The notes: a model not told the origin generated them from the letters alone. Positions 10,437 through 22,900 are shown, counted from the first letter of the stretch. The stretch is DNA of 64,000 bases from Mauremys mutica (GCF_020497125.1 NC_059081.1:66050768-66114767); one strand, 5' to 3'. A program made the numbers and translations.

Positions 10437-13089
10437 AACACCTTCCCCTATTATTTTTTTATTATTTTAAGTCATCCATGAGGCAAAAATATTTTTAAAT
10501 GGTGCTAGATGTTGCTGTAGAGAGACTGAAATATTTAAGTAATGTCTTAGTGGATGCTGTTTCACGCCAGTTGTAACTACTCCAAAATCAACATGGTTTT
10601 GTGCTTTAATTAAACATTTCTAGTGGCACAAGCCACATCTAGAAAACAGTTTGTTTTTTGCAAGATGAAATACTGAGTAATCCACAGGGTGCAGAAAGAG
10701 TTTGATCCACTTATTTCATTACAATAATCAAAAGTATCAGTGTTCGCAACTTGAAAAACATTGTAAAGGCCACTTTCAATTAAGTGCATTTTCCACTGCT
10801 CTGTCTTCTACAAACATTCAGAGCTATGTTATGTAGTTATTCAACCCCACGCCTTTGTTAGATCACAAGCCACATGTTGGCTGCAATGCATGGCATTATG
10901 TTGCTGGTTTGCATTCAATTGCTTATTCCTGCTGCACCTGTGTTCTAAAGAGCAAGTAGTAGCAGATTTCCACTGGAATGTATGAACCTTTCACAGAACC
11001 CAGAGCTGTTGGTGAAATTGTGGTTGTCCCTTCACCTGTTGTGGGTGATGACACCACAGTCACTTTGATCTCCACACTGCATGGACACAATTACACTTAG
11101 CACCCACCACTGCCACCACCCACGGTCATAGCAGTAACGGTGACTAAGAGCAACCTTACTCTCCTTTCCAATTTCATTGAAAAGGTTTTACTGTTAAAGT
11201 GTGGGCATGGTGAGGATATGGAGAATCAGATTCTTTTAATTAAAAAAGTGTTTCCATTATGAATCGTAATTTCCTGATTCATCAGCAGTTGGGTTTCCTG
11301 TCTAGTGACATGAAAGAGAATATAACACGATTAACCCTTCATTTACTGTACTTCCTTTACACAATATTATGCAGCCCACTCTCAAGCCAATATTGAAATT
11401 AATTACATAAAAGAGGCTGTAAGTAACTATCGCTGTCCCTCTACGTCGGTAGCTATCACAGTGGTTCAAATGGTCATCTCTAGAGTTCAGGACAAGTTGC
11501 CGTACCAAGAGCCAGTGGTTCTGTTGGAAGCAATGGCTTACAGCTTCAGGTAACGCAATGCTACCTTCATTAAGCTTTCCAACCCTTATGGGAAAGGCCT
11601 ATGGAATTTAATAAGAAGAATCTAAAAAAATTATTCTAAGAGACAGGAAAAAAAATATACCACTTGCTATAGTTTTTGACCCATCCTATAGAATTGTATA
11701 GCAGTGTTTTCCATTTAATTCTATAGGGTGGGTTTAAAAGCCTAAAAAGGGTTCTCATTTATTAAACTCTATAGGACTTTTCATCATGGTAAGGGATTAA
11801 ATAGTAAATTCATTATGAGTGCTTGGGAAAAACTGTGCTCTGCATCATGGGAGGGATCATGCAGGAAGCCTGTCCTCACTTCAAGCACACATTATGAGCT
11901 GGTAGGGAGAAAAAATTCTCCCCTTCAGAAAGTGTCAATTTTTGGCAGAAATTCAAATTCACATTCCTGAAGATGAAAACTGAAATGTCAGTTTGGAAAG
12001 GTTACTATGGTGCCTCATGGGGAGGTGTAGCTCCTCATGCTTCCCAATTTATATAGGCTGAGCTCCCTGGTTGGCTACATCTCCCATGATGCACCAGAGT
12101 CTTCCTTCTTGTAAAAGGGAGGCTGTGCATCAAGGTAGTCCCTGGCTATGGTGCATGATGGGAGACAAAGTCCAGCTGGGGCGGTTGGCCCATAGAAGAA
12201 AGTGAGGACTAAACGACAACTCCCATGGGGCACCATGGCTGCATTTCCAAATTAAAATATTATGATATATGGCTGAAATATAATGGACCTTAGTGGTTCT
12301 TGATGAACAGTTGAAGTCTTCTGCAGAATGCAGACACTTTTTGTGAAAAAATTGTATTGAGTCAAAACCCCTTTGCATTAAAAACTGTTCCAACAGCCCT
12401 ACAATGTGGGTCTTAAACAGTTGAATTCAATCATATATACAGAGTCTGCCCAAGAGCTCTATTCTTTTTCAGCACAGGTGATCACCCAGTTGTTCAAGTT
12501 GGGCTAAAACACCTTTGTGCCACTCCACAAAGGAGCCATTCAGTGTACAGCAGATGGCTGAGAAATAATTTATCTGATTCAGAAATGGGGTAGACAATGC
12601 ATGCCATCCACTGAGGAACTCATTTATTTGCAATATTTCTTCATGCAAGTCATTAGAAAGTATGGAACAGGCAATAGTTCCCCCCTTTCTGAACCAGTGA
12701 TTTAGGTCACTGGTCTTCTTGGATCAAGTTAAGACTCTAGTCACACTTAAAACTGTCATTGATTTCAGTCAGAACAGGACTGGACCCTAAGTTCCCACAT
12801 GAAAAAGAGGGGTCAATTTTACAAATTGTGCAAAACCACAGTGCCTCATTTTCTTCACAAGCTCACAAGGATGCCAGCTAAATGGTGGTATTTCTCAGCT
12901 TGACTTCAGTTTCCCATGGTTTTCAGGAAAGAATGTAGAGTTTGCACTATTAAAATTTGATCACTTAAAATGTTTGCTTACTATAATGGGGCTCTGCCCA
13001 GGGGCAGGATTCACCTCCATGGATCAACTTGCCAGTTCATCAGGGCCTCATGCAGTCAGCTGTTCTGGGGCAGGACTATGTCTTGGGAA
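10437..13089. other. Long interval without gene; single-copy-looking
   Basis: About 2.6 kb with no recognisable repeat, exon or RNA. 10440-10960 is AT-rich and complex, with several TAAT/ATTA words, and could include conserved non-coding sequence; this cannot be judged from one genome. Short frames here overlap randomly. Confidence 0.4.
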
Positions 13090-13198
13090 CTGCCATACTG
13101 GATCAAACTCTTGATCCACCCAGTCCACCATCTTGTCTCTGAAAGTGGCCAGTGTCACATGCTTCAGAAGAGGCTGCAAGAAAAACTGCAGTAGATGT
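13090..13198 (+). repeat. Dispersed LINE-tail-like repeat
   Basis: AACTGCCATACTGGATCAAA followed by CACCCAGTCCACCATCTTGT, TGAAAGTGGCCAGTGTCA and TGCTTCAGAAGAGGCTGCAA matches, from recall, a repeat common in turtles and crocodilians. Class uncertain, possibly CR1-related. Confidence 0.5.
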
Positions 13199-14399
13199 TG
13201 CCTTAAACCGGGAAGCATAAGGATTAATATTTCTTCCAAAGTGTATATTAACATTAACTATTTTAACTATGGCTAGTCTTCATAGTCATATAAACATCCA
13301 GTCCTTTTTTGAATCTTGCTAAGTTTACCAAGGTCAAAAAGCCAGTCAGTGGCAGAGCTGCAGAACTCACAGCTCCTATCTCCATGCCCTGTGCCCCTTA
13401 TTTACTCTGCCACACAACCTCTCCTACTTAGAAGTATTACATCTTTGTCTCAGAATTCTGTGCTGTGCCTACTACAATCTTGGGTTCTACCAAATAAATA
13501 GCACACCTAAGAGGTCGGCATTGCTTACAACTTACAGATGGTTTAGCCAAGGCACGGAGAATTCAAAGCTACCGACAATGGTTAGGAGCACAAGTTCCAT
13601 TGACTATCTACCTTTGCAAAATCCTACACAGAGAGGTTAACGGATTTGCAGACTTCCCGTGTGACCGTGGGCAACAGACGGGAGAAGAAACCCCAAGACC
13701 ATGTGAAATTGTAGGGTCTGGTTTCACAGATTTTCCAGCAAAGTTTTTCTTCAGTTTCCATGTGCCTCAGATTATGCGCCAACCCAGCAAGTTTTGTCTG
13801 AACCGCAGGTTTGAACCAACTCAAAATCTCAAAGCAAAACTCAACACTGCCAAAATTTGCCAAGTTTCCAAAATTTGGCAAAACGGTAAATTTTTCATGC
13901 CTATAATACAAAACCACAATTCTGCCAGAGCAGCTCAAGAGCTTTAAGACCTTTAACAAGCATTGGGCTGTACTAGACCTTTATGGTCCCATGCCCACCC
14001 TCCAGTAGCACTGGCTGTTTTTGCCACTTCAGCCTACCCTCTTCCATGGTGGACTTCCTTTCACCAGAGACCCTGCATTCTGAATTAAATCTGGTGAAGA
14101 AAATGAAAACCCGTAGCAAAACTAGCTCATAGTTACACTTTGGGATCTTTACGGTGAAAGGTATTACATTAATATAAGATTTTATAGTTATGATCACTTG
14201 GACTGAAACAGAAATCTAGACTTTGAAATTCGGGCCTTAAATCTTCAGCCAATCAAGGGATCCTTAGATTCGGTAATTTAAAACTTATAATAATGATCTA
14301 CTAGCTGTATTTAAATGTTAATTCTATTAAAATAATGAGAAGAGGAAACAATTAGTTGTGTACATATTTTCAAATCCCATTGTGATCTGTAACTCAGTA
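13199..14399. other. Mostly unassigned interval
   Basis: A weak minus-strand MIR trace (GTCAGTGGCAGAGCTG) lies at about 13345-13362. Overlapping frames on both strands at 13600-13959 show no family resemblance. No gene recognised. Confidence 0.4.
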
Positions 14400-14570
14400 G
14401 AACTAATTGGAGATTGGAGTCTGTTTTCCATGGAAAATGTCAACTTTTCACTGAAAAATTTAAAGCTTTCAGTTTCTGGTTTTCAGATGAAAAATTAAAA
14501 CAATTCATGGAGTTGAAATGGTAATTTCCTGTTGAGAAAAGATGCAATGGAAAATTGCCTACCTGACCTA
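14400..14570. repeat. AT-rich dispersed repeat
   Basis: Same vocabulary as 715-875: TTTTCCATGGAAAATG, TTTTCACTGAAAAAT, ATGAAAAATTAAAAC. Confidence 0.4.
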
Positions 14571-14604
14571 TAACTTAGATTGTTATCTCTTCAGGAAAAA
14601 AAAG

Positions 14605-14700
14605 AGTCTTTTTATTCTGTTTGTACAGCACCTTGCACAATGGGGTCTTGGTCCATGACTTGGGCTCTTAGGTACTATGGAAATATAAATAACTCATTAA
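14605..14700 (+). repeat. MIR/L2-type tail, plus strand
   Basis: TGTTTGTACAGCACCTTGCA, then CAATGGGGTCTTGGTCCATG and TTAGGTACTATGGAAATATA, the fullest form of this dispersed tail in the window. Confidence 0.6.
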
Positions 14701-15116
14701 TTCTCTTTGTGTCAACTCATTAGTGCTATTTGACAGAGTATCTTGTGATAGATCACTAAATTGACTTGAACGTTAACGTGTGTCACCAATACAAATTAGC
14801 CACACTAAGAAAGGTAATCTCCATTCCAAACTTGAGATCAGGTATTCAGGTTCAGAAAACTTTAGCATATCGGGATTCCTGATACTTGTTCAGAATTATT
14901 AGGAGGCATGTGCAGTTATAATGTTTGCCACAAGATGGAGCAGATGTGTCATTGTTACCCCCTGGTTTTCTTGTAGATGAACAAGACCTTTCCTTTTTAA
15001 ACTTCTGCAGGATGAGCCATATTTTCAAGGGTCCTTAGCTCTTAGCTGCTCCCAGGGTGACATTTTTGGCCAGATTTTCAAGTGATCTCAACAGACATGA
15101 TGAGGGATTTTTTGGG

Positions 15117-15135
15117 GTGTGTGTGTGTGTGTGTA
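15117..15135. repeat. (GT)n microsatellite
   Basis: Nine to ten GT units directly visible. Confidence 0.85.
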
Positions 15136-15227
15136 GTATTGTGCCTAAAGTGGAGATGAGCTGTTTTGTCTCCTTGTGCTCACCCTGTGTGTTTGTATCC
15201 ACCTGTCATCTCTTATCTTCCACTCAG

Positions 15228-15332
15228 ACTGTAGATTTTTTAGGACCGGGACTGTCTTTTGTTTTGTCTGTACAGCACCAAGCACAATCCTACACTAGGG
15301 TGCCTAGTGCTAGTGCAATATATTAATAGTAT
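15228..15332 (+). repeat. MIR/L2-type tail, plus strand
   Basis: GACTGTAGATTTTTTAGGAC, GGGACTGTCTTTTGTTTTG, TGTACAGCACCAAGCACAAT and the CTAGTGCTAGTGCAATATA end follow in family order. Confidence 0.6.
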
Positions 15333-15764
15333 TTTGGAAACCTTGGCCCCATATGTTCAAAGGACAATGTGCTGGGGAGATTTCACACCCTTCAACAATG
15401 CTTGAGAGTGAACAGCCCTTGGGCAAGGTGACGGAACTGGAAAAACCTCACCCCTAATAGGATTGCATTAGTGTCAGAAATATCACGTCGGTGAGGTGAA
15501 AATATTTTTGGCTGAAAGGAATAATGCGATTAGAGACAGTAGCCTTCATGCAGGCTGACTCAAAATGTAGTCAAACGTACCTGAAGATTTTTGGCCCAGA
15601 AACTGCTGGAAAGCCCACAGGAACAAGATTTTTAACACCTTCTGCTTTTCTCTGGGTCGGAAACACTACAAGTCTCAGTCTCCTGGCATCATCTTTCAGG
15701 TTTCAAGTGAGCAGAGGCAAGTGAGAAAGAAAAAATGTGAAGCTTTTTGAATTTGAAGGGATAT

Positions 15765-15835
15765 GGGCCGAATCCAAAGCCCACTGCAATGAATGGGAGT
15801 TTTCCCATTGACTTCAGTGGGCTCTAGATCAGGTG
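15765..15835. repeat. Small palindromic motif repeat
   Basis: AGCCCACTGCAATGAATGG against CCATTGACTTCAGTGGGCT forms an inverted repeat. The same kind of unit recurs elsewhere in the window. Class unknown. 15836-16109 is unassigned. Confidence 0.5.
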
Positions 15836-16109
15836 CTATGTTTTCCAAAGACTTTGGGAGGGAGTGTTAAACAGCCCAGACCTAGTAGCCCCCTAAAGAC
15901 CTTATTGGGTACAGTGGAGGGAAACAGTGACTTGGTCCGAGAATAAAGGATGAGGGGTAGTTAGGCCATCAATCCCTTTTCTTTTCCCACCCCCAGACAT
16001 CACCAGCAAGACTGCAGAGGCTTTAAGAAGGATAATAGCCTGTGGGGCATTCTCCTTAGTCATCTGAGTCTGCTGAAATTGAACCAAGCAGAAAATATGC
16101 TTGGTTAGG

Positions 16110-17204
16110 TGTGACAGTCTGTACCCTCATGTTCCATCCTTTGTACAAGATTTATCACAGTTTTGTAAAACGTATACCTTATAAGGCATCATTTGAAACC
16201 TCAATTTGCTGATCATTAAAGTCCTGGTAAAATGTGTGTAGCAACACTGTATGTCAAGTTATAAGATTCTACTGTATGACATGGCTGAGACATGCTCCAA
16301 GTCTGGAAAAGCAGGCACAAACCAGTTCCTCAGAGACAAAGGCAAACTTTTGCCTCAGCCAGGTGTCAACAAAAATCAAATGAACTATCACTTGCTTTAG
16401 CAGCCATTCTTTGGCAGGAAGAAGTGTGTGAGCGAGAAATGTACATCTTGTGTAAACAGACTGGCTCTTGCCTGAACCCCAGCTGGAGATGATTGTCAAA
16501 GAGTAGGAAAAGATATAAAAATGAGGAACAGAGGCCTCAAATCTCCTCTCTCTCCTCGTGGCATCAACAAATGTTTGAAAGACAAAAGGAGTATCAATGA
16601 ACTGAGGGGCGGGGGTGGGAATCCTGGCTGAAAGATCCAGCCAGACTGCTGTAAGCATATGGTGAGAGAAATCTTTGCTTTGAATTCACTTAGCTTGATA
16701 AGTTAAAATGCAAACTAATACCTAAACTAATTCTTTGTAACCAGTCCTTAATTTTATGCCTCATTACCTGTAATCACTTAAAATCTATCTTTCTGTAGTT
16801 AATAAACTTGTTTTATTGTTTTATCTAAACCCGTGTGTCTTTGGATTGAAGTATTTGGGAAATTTCATTTGAGATAAAAGAGTTTGTGAATATCATTTTC
16901 TATTAATAAAATGACAGACTTTCTATGTGCTTGTACTGCACAGAAGGACAGAACTGGGCAGTACAAGACACACATTTCTGGGGACAAGTCTGGGACTGGG
17001 AATTTACTGGTACCACTCTGCAATACAATTCAGGAGCTGCTGGCTAGAAGCACTCATAACTCAGCTGGGAGTAATTTACAGGCTAGAGGCTGTGTGAAAG
17101 CAAGGCAAAGAGTGGTTGCTCCCACAGCGAAGCAGTGCAAAAGGCACCCCAGATTGGCAAATTGAGGGGACAAAGCTGTTTCTCAGTCCAGATTTTATGT
17201 CACA
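16110..17204 (+). mobile_element. Solo LTR-like element, about 1.1 kb
   Basis: Begins TGTGACAGTCTGTACC and ends GATTTTATGTCACA, so the ends are TG...CA with a short inverted repeat (TGTGACA/TGTCACA), like the element at 50748-51846. A TATA-like GATATAAAAATG lies at 16512-16523 and AATAAA at 16801-16806, in the order expected for an LTR. The flanks TTAGG and CTAGC share only three of five bases, so the target duplication is weak. No internal retroviral genes are visible; frames within are short. Confidence 0.6.
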
Positions 17205-17424
17205 CTAGCAGCCACAACAAACAAATTGGCCCTAAACACTTCAGTGTTTGCAATGTTCTGGTTTTAATTTGCGAACTAGGACAACAATGGTATTTAGTAC
17301 TCCAGAAGTGAAAAGTTGGTGTCTTCCTGTCCACACCACTCCATTAAACAGATTACTGTAGGATTCTCATCAGATATTAGACTCTGTTGGGAGGCAGCAG
17401 AACTACCAATCTAAATCTGACCCA

Positions 17425-17661
17425 CAGGGCCGGCACCAGGGGTTTTGCCGCCCCAAGCAGCCAAAAAAAACAACAACAAAAAACAAACAAACAAAAAAGC
17501 CGCGATCACAATCTGCGGCAATTCAGCGGGAGGTCCTTCGCTCCAAGTCGGAGTGAGGGACCCTCCACCGAATTGCCGCCGAATAGCTGAAAGTGCCGCC
17601 CCGCTCCGGAGTTGCTGCCCCAAGCACCTGCTTGATAAGCTGGTGCCTGGAGCCGGCCCTA
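17425..17661. mobile_element. Short hAT element, 237 bp (copy 2)
   Basis: Same family and orientation as 10051-10278. Ends CAGGGCCGGCACCAGG and, complemented, TAGGGCCGGCTCCAGG. Perfect 8-bp duplications CTGACCCA at 17417-17424 and 17662-17669. A-rich stretch then GAATTGCCGCC motifs. Non-coding. Confidence 0.9.
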
Positions 17662-17685
17662 CTGACCCAACATGCTTTTTGATTA

Positions 17686-17689
<4 letters not shown>

Positions 17690-17720
<31 letters not shown>

Positions 17721-17730
17721 TCACACACAC
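17690..17730. repeat. (TC)n(CA)n microsatellite
   Basis: About 13 TC units then CA-rich sequence, directly visible. Confidence 0.9.
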
Positions 17731-17949
17731 AATAATGCATAATAAATAGTATCAAAAGATGGCACACGGTTGCAAATAATCATGGGGGAAATTGACATAA
17801 CTTGTCCCTTCTCCATGCAAGTAGGCCCTTGAGAATCAAAATGTTGTATGCATCTTAAATCCACAGGGCACCAAACAATCTGCATTATATGAAGCCAAGT
17901 TGTCAAATGAGGCTTAAAAGTGTGCATGTAAAATATTATATTATTATAT

Positions 17950-17972
17950 ACACACACACACACACACACACA
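17950..17972. repeat. (CA)n microsatellite
   Basis: About 11 CA units. Confidence 0.9.
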
Positions 17973-19290
17973 ACCTGGATCCCTGCATGCCTCGCTCCTT
18001 AAGTTGTGCACACAAATACCCAGTTGCTCAAACAAGTGTGTATTTTAGACACAGATGTGTGCACAAAATCTGAGTACAGTTGTTTGCCCCTTAGTATCTC
18101 CTTTAAATGTACAAATATAAGGAAGTTAACAATTAAAATAAAAACCCATATTTTTAGCATGCCCCATTGTACCTGGATATTATTGTAAATATGGAAGGTG
18201 CTTGGCCTACAAAGCTCATTGAAATTGGATGTAGATGCACACTTCAATTAACATGTCTGTCAGGGTGAGTTAATCAGAAGCCCCCCGTCACCTTAAGACA
18301 AAAGGGGGTTGTGAACCCATCCAGGAGTTTGCACTGAGTGGGCAGAGGGGTTTTGCAGAGTATAGTCTGTGGGATGGGATGGGCAGGGGAGGGGAAAGAA
18401 CAGAGAGCTGCAGAAGCAAACAGCAAGAAAGCCAAGCAAGCAGCCTGTGAGCACAGTGTGAAAGAATGGAGAGGGAGTCTGGTGCTGACTAAAGAGAACT
18501 GGGGCTGTAACCAAAGAAGTGATCCCTTGATTTTGGTTCCTCCCACACATGGAGATGCCAGACTTTATGCATGCCTTGTAAATAAGCAAGATTGCATCAA
18601 AGAAAATATCAGATTCTATCAATGTCTATTTCCAAGTGGAACATCCTCAGGGCCCTGAAATTTGACTAGCCTCTCAGGTCAAAAAGGAGCAACTGTATTT
18701 AGGATAAAGTTCAGGAGGTTTCCAACTGCAGACAACACCATGAGGCAAACTAGAGACTCACTTTTTATTTTAGCTTAGAATTTGTTTGTGGAATCTCAAT
18801 ATTCTTACCTTACTTTAACCCCCAGTGTGCCATTCAATATTCTACCTGTGGCCCATAAAGCACACCAATCATGCTTGAACATCCTAATGACCTCAGTGGC
18901 ATATGGGTGGAACAGCAGCAGCACCACACCCAATTTGGTTGATCAGCAATAATGGGGCAGATTTATATTTTTCTTTCCATTCCCTTAGCTATTCTATTGA
19001 GAATGTTGCCCTGAAATGATTTAAGATAATGAAGTTTCTGAATGTTAGCGGCAGTTAACCATGCTCAGAGAAGGGAGACTAAAGAGAGATGTGCCACTTT
19101 CAGCAGTTTCAGTTCACAAGGTCTAATGCCAAGTCTTTTTTTCAGTTTCGCTTTGAGTTTCACATGTGAGCGAAACTATACCGCCTGTGATCAGAGGAAA
19201 ACCATTTGAAACCGCCAAGTTTCACATGTTTTCCGCTCTCACCTGTAAGCCAGCCCTGGTTTGCATGGTTGAAAGCCATGTTGCTAACCT
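17973..19290. other. Unassigned interval
   Basis: 18260-18650 is purine-rich and could be a further LTR-like block, but I cannot set ends. No exon recognised. Confidence 0.35.
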
Positions 19291-19390
19291 GAACCAGGAT
19301 CTTTCCTCAGGAAAGCACTTAAAACTAAATGCACCCTTGAAGTCAACAGGGCATATGCCCATGTGTAAGTGCTTTCCTGAATTGGGGCCT
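19291..19390. repeat. Small palindromic element
   Basis: CAGGAAAGCACTTA and, about 45 bp on, TAAGTGCTTTCCTG are exact complements; outer sequence AACCAGGATC/ATTGGGGCC is less conserved. Related to the unit at 42217-42310. 19391-20229 holds nothing recognised. Confidence 0.6.
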
Positions 19391-20229
19391 AGAACAGACC
19401 CATATATTCTGTTAATTTTCTACAAGGAATCTACATCCTGCCATTCAGTTGTTCAAGTGAAGGTGGTTTATGGCTATATCCCGAGCAAATCAGAGATGGG
19501 TCTAAAACAAACCCTTGATCTGAACCTTCTCTAGTTTGGGGAAGTTAAGACTTTGATCCATACTTTGTAGTTCAGGAATATCTTCTGTGCAAATCTTCGA
19601 AAGCATGACTGGTTCTTGCTGGATGTGTGTAATGGAACATGAATGCCACAGACTAAAGTAAAATCAATTAGCGATTTGATTGCAAGCAACAATTACATTT
19701 TAGGAAGATATTAAAAACCCTTCCCCTTAATAAGTCACCAGTATGTTTTCATTCTTATGAAATACCGAACAGGATCACTAACAGCTCTGATAGCATCTCC
19801 ATTTATTCCACTTTTCACTCCAAACACTGTTCATAGCACTGAATACTTCTTCCATTGGACTACTTGTAAACACAGGGCCAATTCTATTCTATAGCAATAG
19901 GCTGTAAACAACCAACCTGCAGGTATAAAGCTACTACAATTTTGATGGATTACATTAAAAACCAGGATATTCCAGGTGTCCTGAAAGATGTTTCTGGGAC
20001 ATTTATGAAAAACTAGGACATACCATCACTTTCTACACTTTCTTTGAAAAAAAAAATACATCTATCATCATGGTTCAGACATACATACCTCTCCATACCA
20101 CAGTGATGGTCACAGCATAAACACCTAGATAGATTCCATAAAGTAGAGGAATCTAAATGATTACTTTATATCTTGCTTTTGAATATTCAGGGATAGCTTG
20201 TGCCACAAGCTATGTTGAAAGAGATGGGG

Positions 20230-21594
20230 GGTAGTGGTGCTGGCCCAGGAACATTCCCATGGAGGGCCTGATGCTAAAGAATCCATAATTCCTCTGGGAG
20301 ATGTAGTGATGTGCTTCTGTCCTGTGCCAACAGCAAGTCACTCCTCCCTTGTAACATGGCCAGCCACCTCCAGCGCCTCGTGGCTCTTTGAGGGTTATGC
20401 TGAGTGCCTCTCAAGTGCCTCTGTTTTCCCCCTTTTCAGGCTCCGTTTGGCATTCACTCAGTTCAGAGATAGTTCAAACTATCCCTTCCTGAGGTTCAGT
20501 CCTCAGATACATGTTGACCCTGTAGGCCTCTCAACCCCACTTCAGAGTCTCTGCACCCAGTAGTCCACTATCTCACAAAGTCTTTTAAAAATGGGACGTG
20601 AACTCAGTCTTCATCCTAGTTTCAGCTGAACACAGCTGCCACCTCCCTGAGGAAACTTCTGCTTCCCCATGCCTCCTGCCCGGAGTTTGTCCTTCTATAG
20701 AGGCCTTTGCAGCTGGGCCATTGCAGTCTCTCCCCTGCCTGGACAGGGTCTCTCCTAGACCTCCCCACCTGAAGAGATTTCCTCACCTGTTTCCTGCTTC
20801 TTGAGCTTCAGCCCTGGAGGACTTTTTGCTCTCCACAGTGTGTACAGACCTAGCTGCAGCTTCTTGTGCTTCCCTCTTCACTGCAACTGCCTGCTCCTTT
20901 TGTATTAGGATCACCCGATTCCTCTCAGGGAGAGCCCATCCTGTTACCAGGGCTGGCTTAGTTCCCAGCTCTCCAATGTATCAGGCAAGCCACCCTGTTA
21001 CATCCCTGAATATGGCTCAGCTCAACTGTTCAGCCATTGGTGGGGCACAGCCAAGGACCTGAAGCTGGGAGAGCAGCCACAACAGCAAATGAAGCAGGGA
21101 CTGCTTCACTCAGGGAGATGGGAGTGAGCTGAGGCTTTTCCTTCTCACCAGCTGCCCCAGAACACAGACCTGTGTAGGAAACTCCTCTGGGGCACTAGGA
21201 CTTATGTGGCATCCTCACTCCCCATAGGCAGGTGACCTCTGGGAAAGAAATTGCAGGGAGCATATGGACTGCTTCCTACAACTCCTGGTTCCCCTCCTTT
21301 CTCTGGGTGTACCACCTCCAAACCCTTCTCCCTCTTCCCAGGGAGGGACTGCCGCCTACACGTCTCCGCAGCCTCTAGACTTCCCAGGGAGTGACGGCCT
21401 TTTCCCAGCAGCAGCCCGTTTCCAGGTTCCTGGCTTTATAGGCCCCAACTGTTCCTGCCCAGCTGAGCCTGCTTGTAATCAGTTCCCTGCTCCCTGGCTC
21501 TCCCTTCAGCCCAGGAGCAGCATGTGGAGTTAATAGGCCTACCTCACCATCTTAACCTCTTCCGATCCTGTGTGGGGTGGACACCCCATCACAA
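20230..21594 (-). mobile_element. GC-rich LTR-like cluster, minus strand
   Basis: Read on the minus strand, LTR-like 5' ends occur at 21594 (TGTGATGGGGTGTCCACC) and 21002 (TGTAACAGGGTGGCTTGC), the second resembling the TGTATCAGGGTGG start at 7723. A TATA-like GCCTATAAAGCC lies near 21434-21445 on the minus strand. This suggests two adjacent LTR-derived blocks. I could not find their 3' ends or target duplications. Several proline-rich frames on the plus strand are not convincing genes. Confidence 0.4.
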
Positions 21595-22639
21595 ACTCCC
21601 TGAAGCCTATCTGTTTAATTGTATTGCCAATATAGTTACAAGATGCAACAGGCTTGTATAGAGCAACATGCAGCTGTATATTGAAAGAGTTGTCATAGGG
21701 AGAAAAATCTCTCTGTTTTGTCAGGTCATAGATACCGATTGTATAACAATCAGTATAATGCAGTACCTCAAAGAGAAACATTTTTTCTAGCAGATAACAG
21801 ATAAATCCATAAAAAGCCACCTACAGACTCAAGCGAATGTTATCACTTTTAGGTTACTATTTGATTTTCTGTTACTCTTAATCCAGAAATTCCACCTGCC
21901 CTTGGAATCTGATACCAGCTTCTTGTAATTTACTGAGCTCTCCCTTGCAACAGTTATCAGCACAGGATATTTTTCGCTCTCCTTTTCCCCTCCCTGAGGC
22001 GCCTGTGTGATCTCCACCCACAGAAATGCGATACATTAATGTCTCCTCAGAGTTATAGCCCAGATTCAGTGAGGCACTTAAGCTCCGGCCTAACTTTAGG
22101 CATAAGAATGCTTCCAAACTGACTATTGATGTGTTTCAAGTTAGGCACAGGATTAAGGATCTTTCTGATTTTGGACCTTAACATGGACGATTAGGGCCTA
22201 TTTCAGCAGGGTGCCGAGTGCCTCTTGCCAATGCTTTCAACTCTCATTTATGTCAATGAGAAAATAAGGCCCTATATTTTGAATCCATCATTAGCCAAAC
22301 TTTTTATTGATTTACCTGGATTTCTAAATGATGCAGCCTTACAATCCAACAGCAATACATCTAAGCTCCTTCACCCTTTCTTCCTGTCAAGCTTCAAGAA
22401 ACACCTCCTCCTTTAACCCTGCCCACGCATCTCTCCAAGCCCAAAATGGGATTACACAGGCATGCTTGTTCAGATGCCTGATCCTGCTGCATGCAACCCT
22501 TGTTCACTTGAGTCGTGGGGCTACTTGCATAAGTAGGAGCTACTTGAATGAATAGGGCTACTTATAAGGGTCTGAGCCAAAGCCTACTGAAGTCAATGAA
22601 GTTCTTCCTGTTGATTTCACTGGCCTTTGGATGAAGCCC
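21595..22639. other. Mostly unassigned; palindromic fragment
   Basis: 22058-22215 has GCACTTAAGCTCCGG/TTAGGCA-type words like the palindromic repeats elsewhere, and 22575-22635 carries TACTGAAGTCAATGAAG with a rough complement. No gene. Confidence 0.4.
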
Positions 22640-22664
22640 ATGATGGCTTGCAGGATCATGTCCT

Positions 22665-22733
22665 AGACTCAAAGCTCCCTAGGGCAGGGACTCAGTCTTG
22701 TATTTGCTTATGAAGCACCATCTATGGCATTAA
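22665..22733 (+). repeat. MIR/L2-type tail, plus strand
   Basis: GACTCAAAGCTCCCTAGGGC, AGGGACTCAGTCTTGTATTT, TGAAGCACCATCTATGGCAT: a diverged copy of the dispersed tail. Confidence 0.45.
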
Positions 22734-22734
22734 A

Positions 22735-22850
22735 GAAATTAATAGATTATAAGGCCAGAATGGGGAATTATGATAATCTGAGCGCCTGCATAACACAGGC
22801 CATAGAATTTCACCTCGTGATTCTTAAATCAATTTTTAAAGTCCTGATTC
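22735..22850 (-). repeat. CR1 tail, minus strand
   Basis: TAAGGCCAGAATGGGGAATT, TGATAATCTGAGCGCCTGCA and TAACACAGGCCATAGAATTT are degraded complements of the CR1 end. Confidence 0.7.
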
Positions 22851-22886
22851 TGCAGCTATGGATAGTCCCATTCAGGGGGACCTTCT

Positions 22887-22900
22887 CCCCCCCCCCCCCC
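22887..22900. repeat. Poly-C run (14)
   Basis: Fourteen consecutive C residues. Confidence 0.95.

Noticed and set aside
16801..16806. AATAAA as the end of a host transcript
   Set aside because: Placed in LTR order after a TATA motif within TG...CA ends; better explained as the LTR's own signal.
17690..17972. CRISPR-like or satellite array
   Set aside because: Only dinucleotide microsatellites; no repeat-spacer structure.
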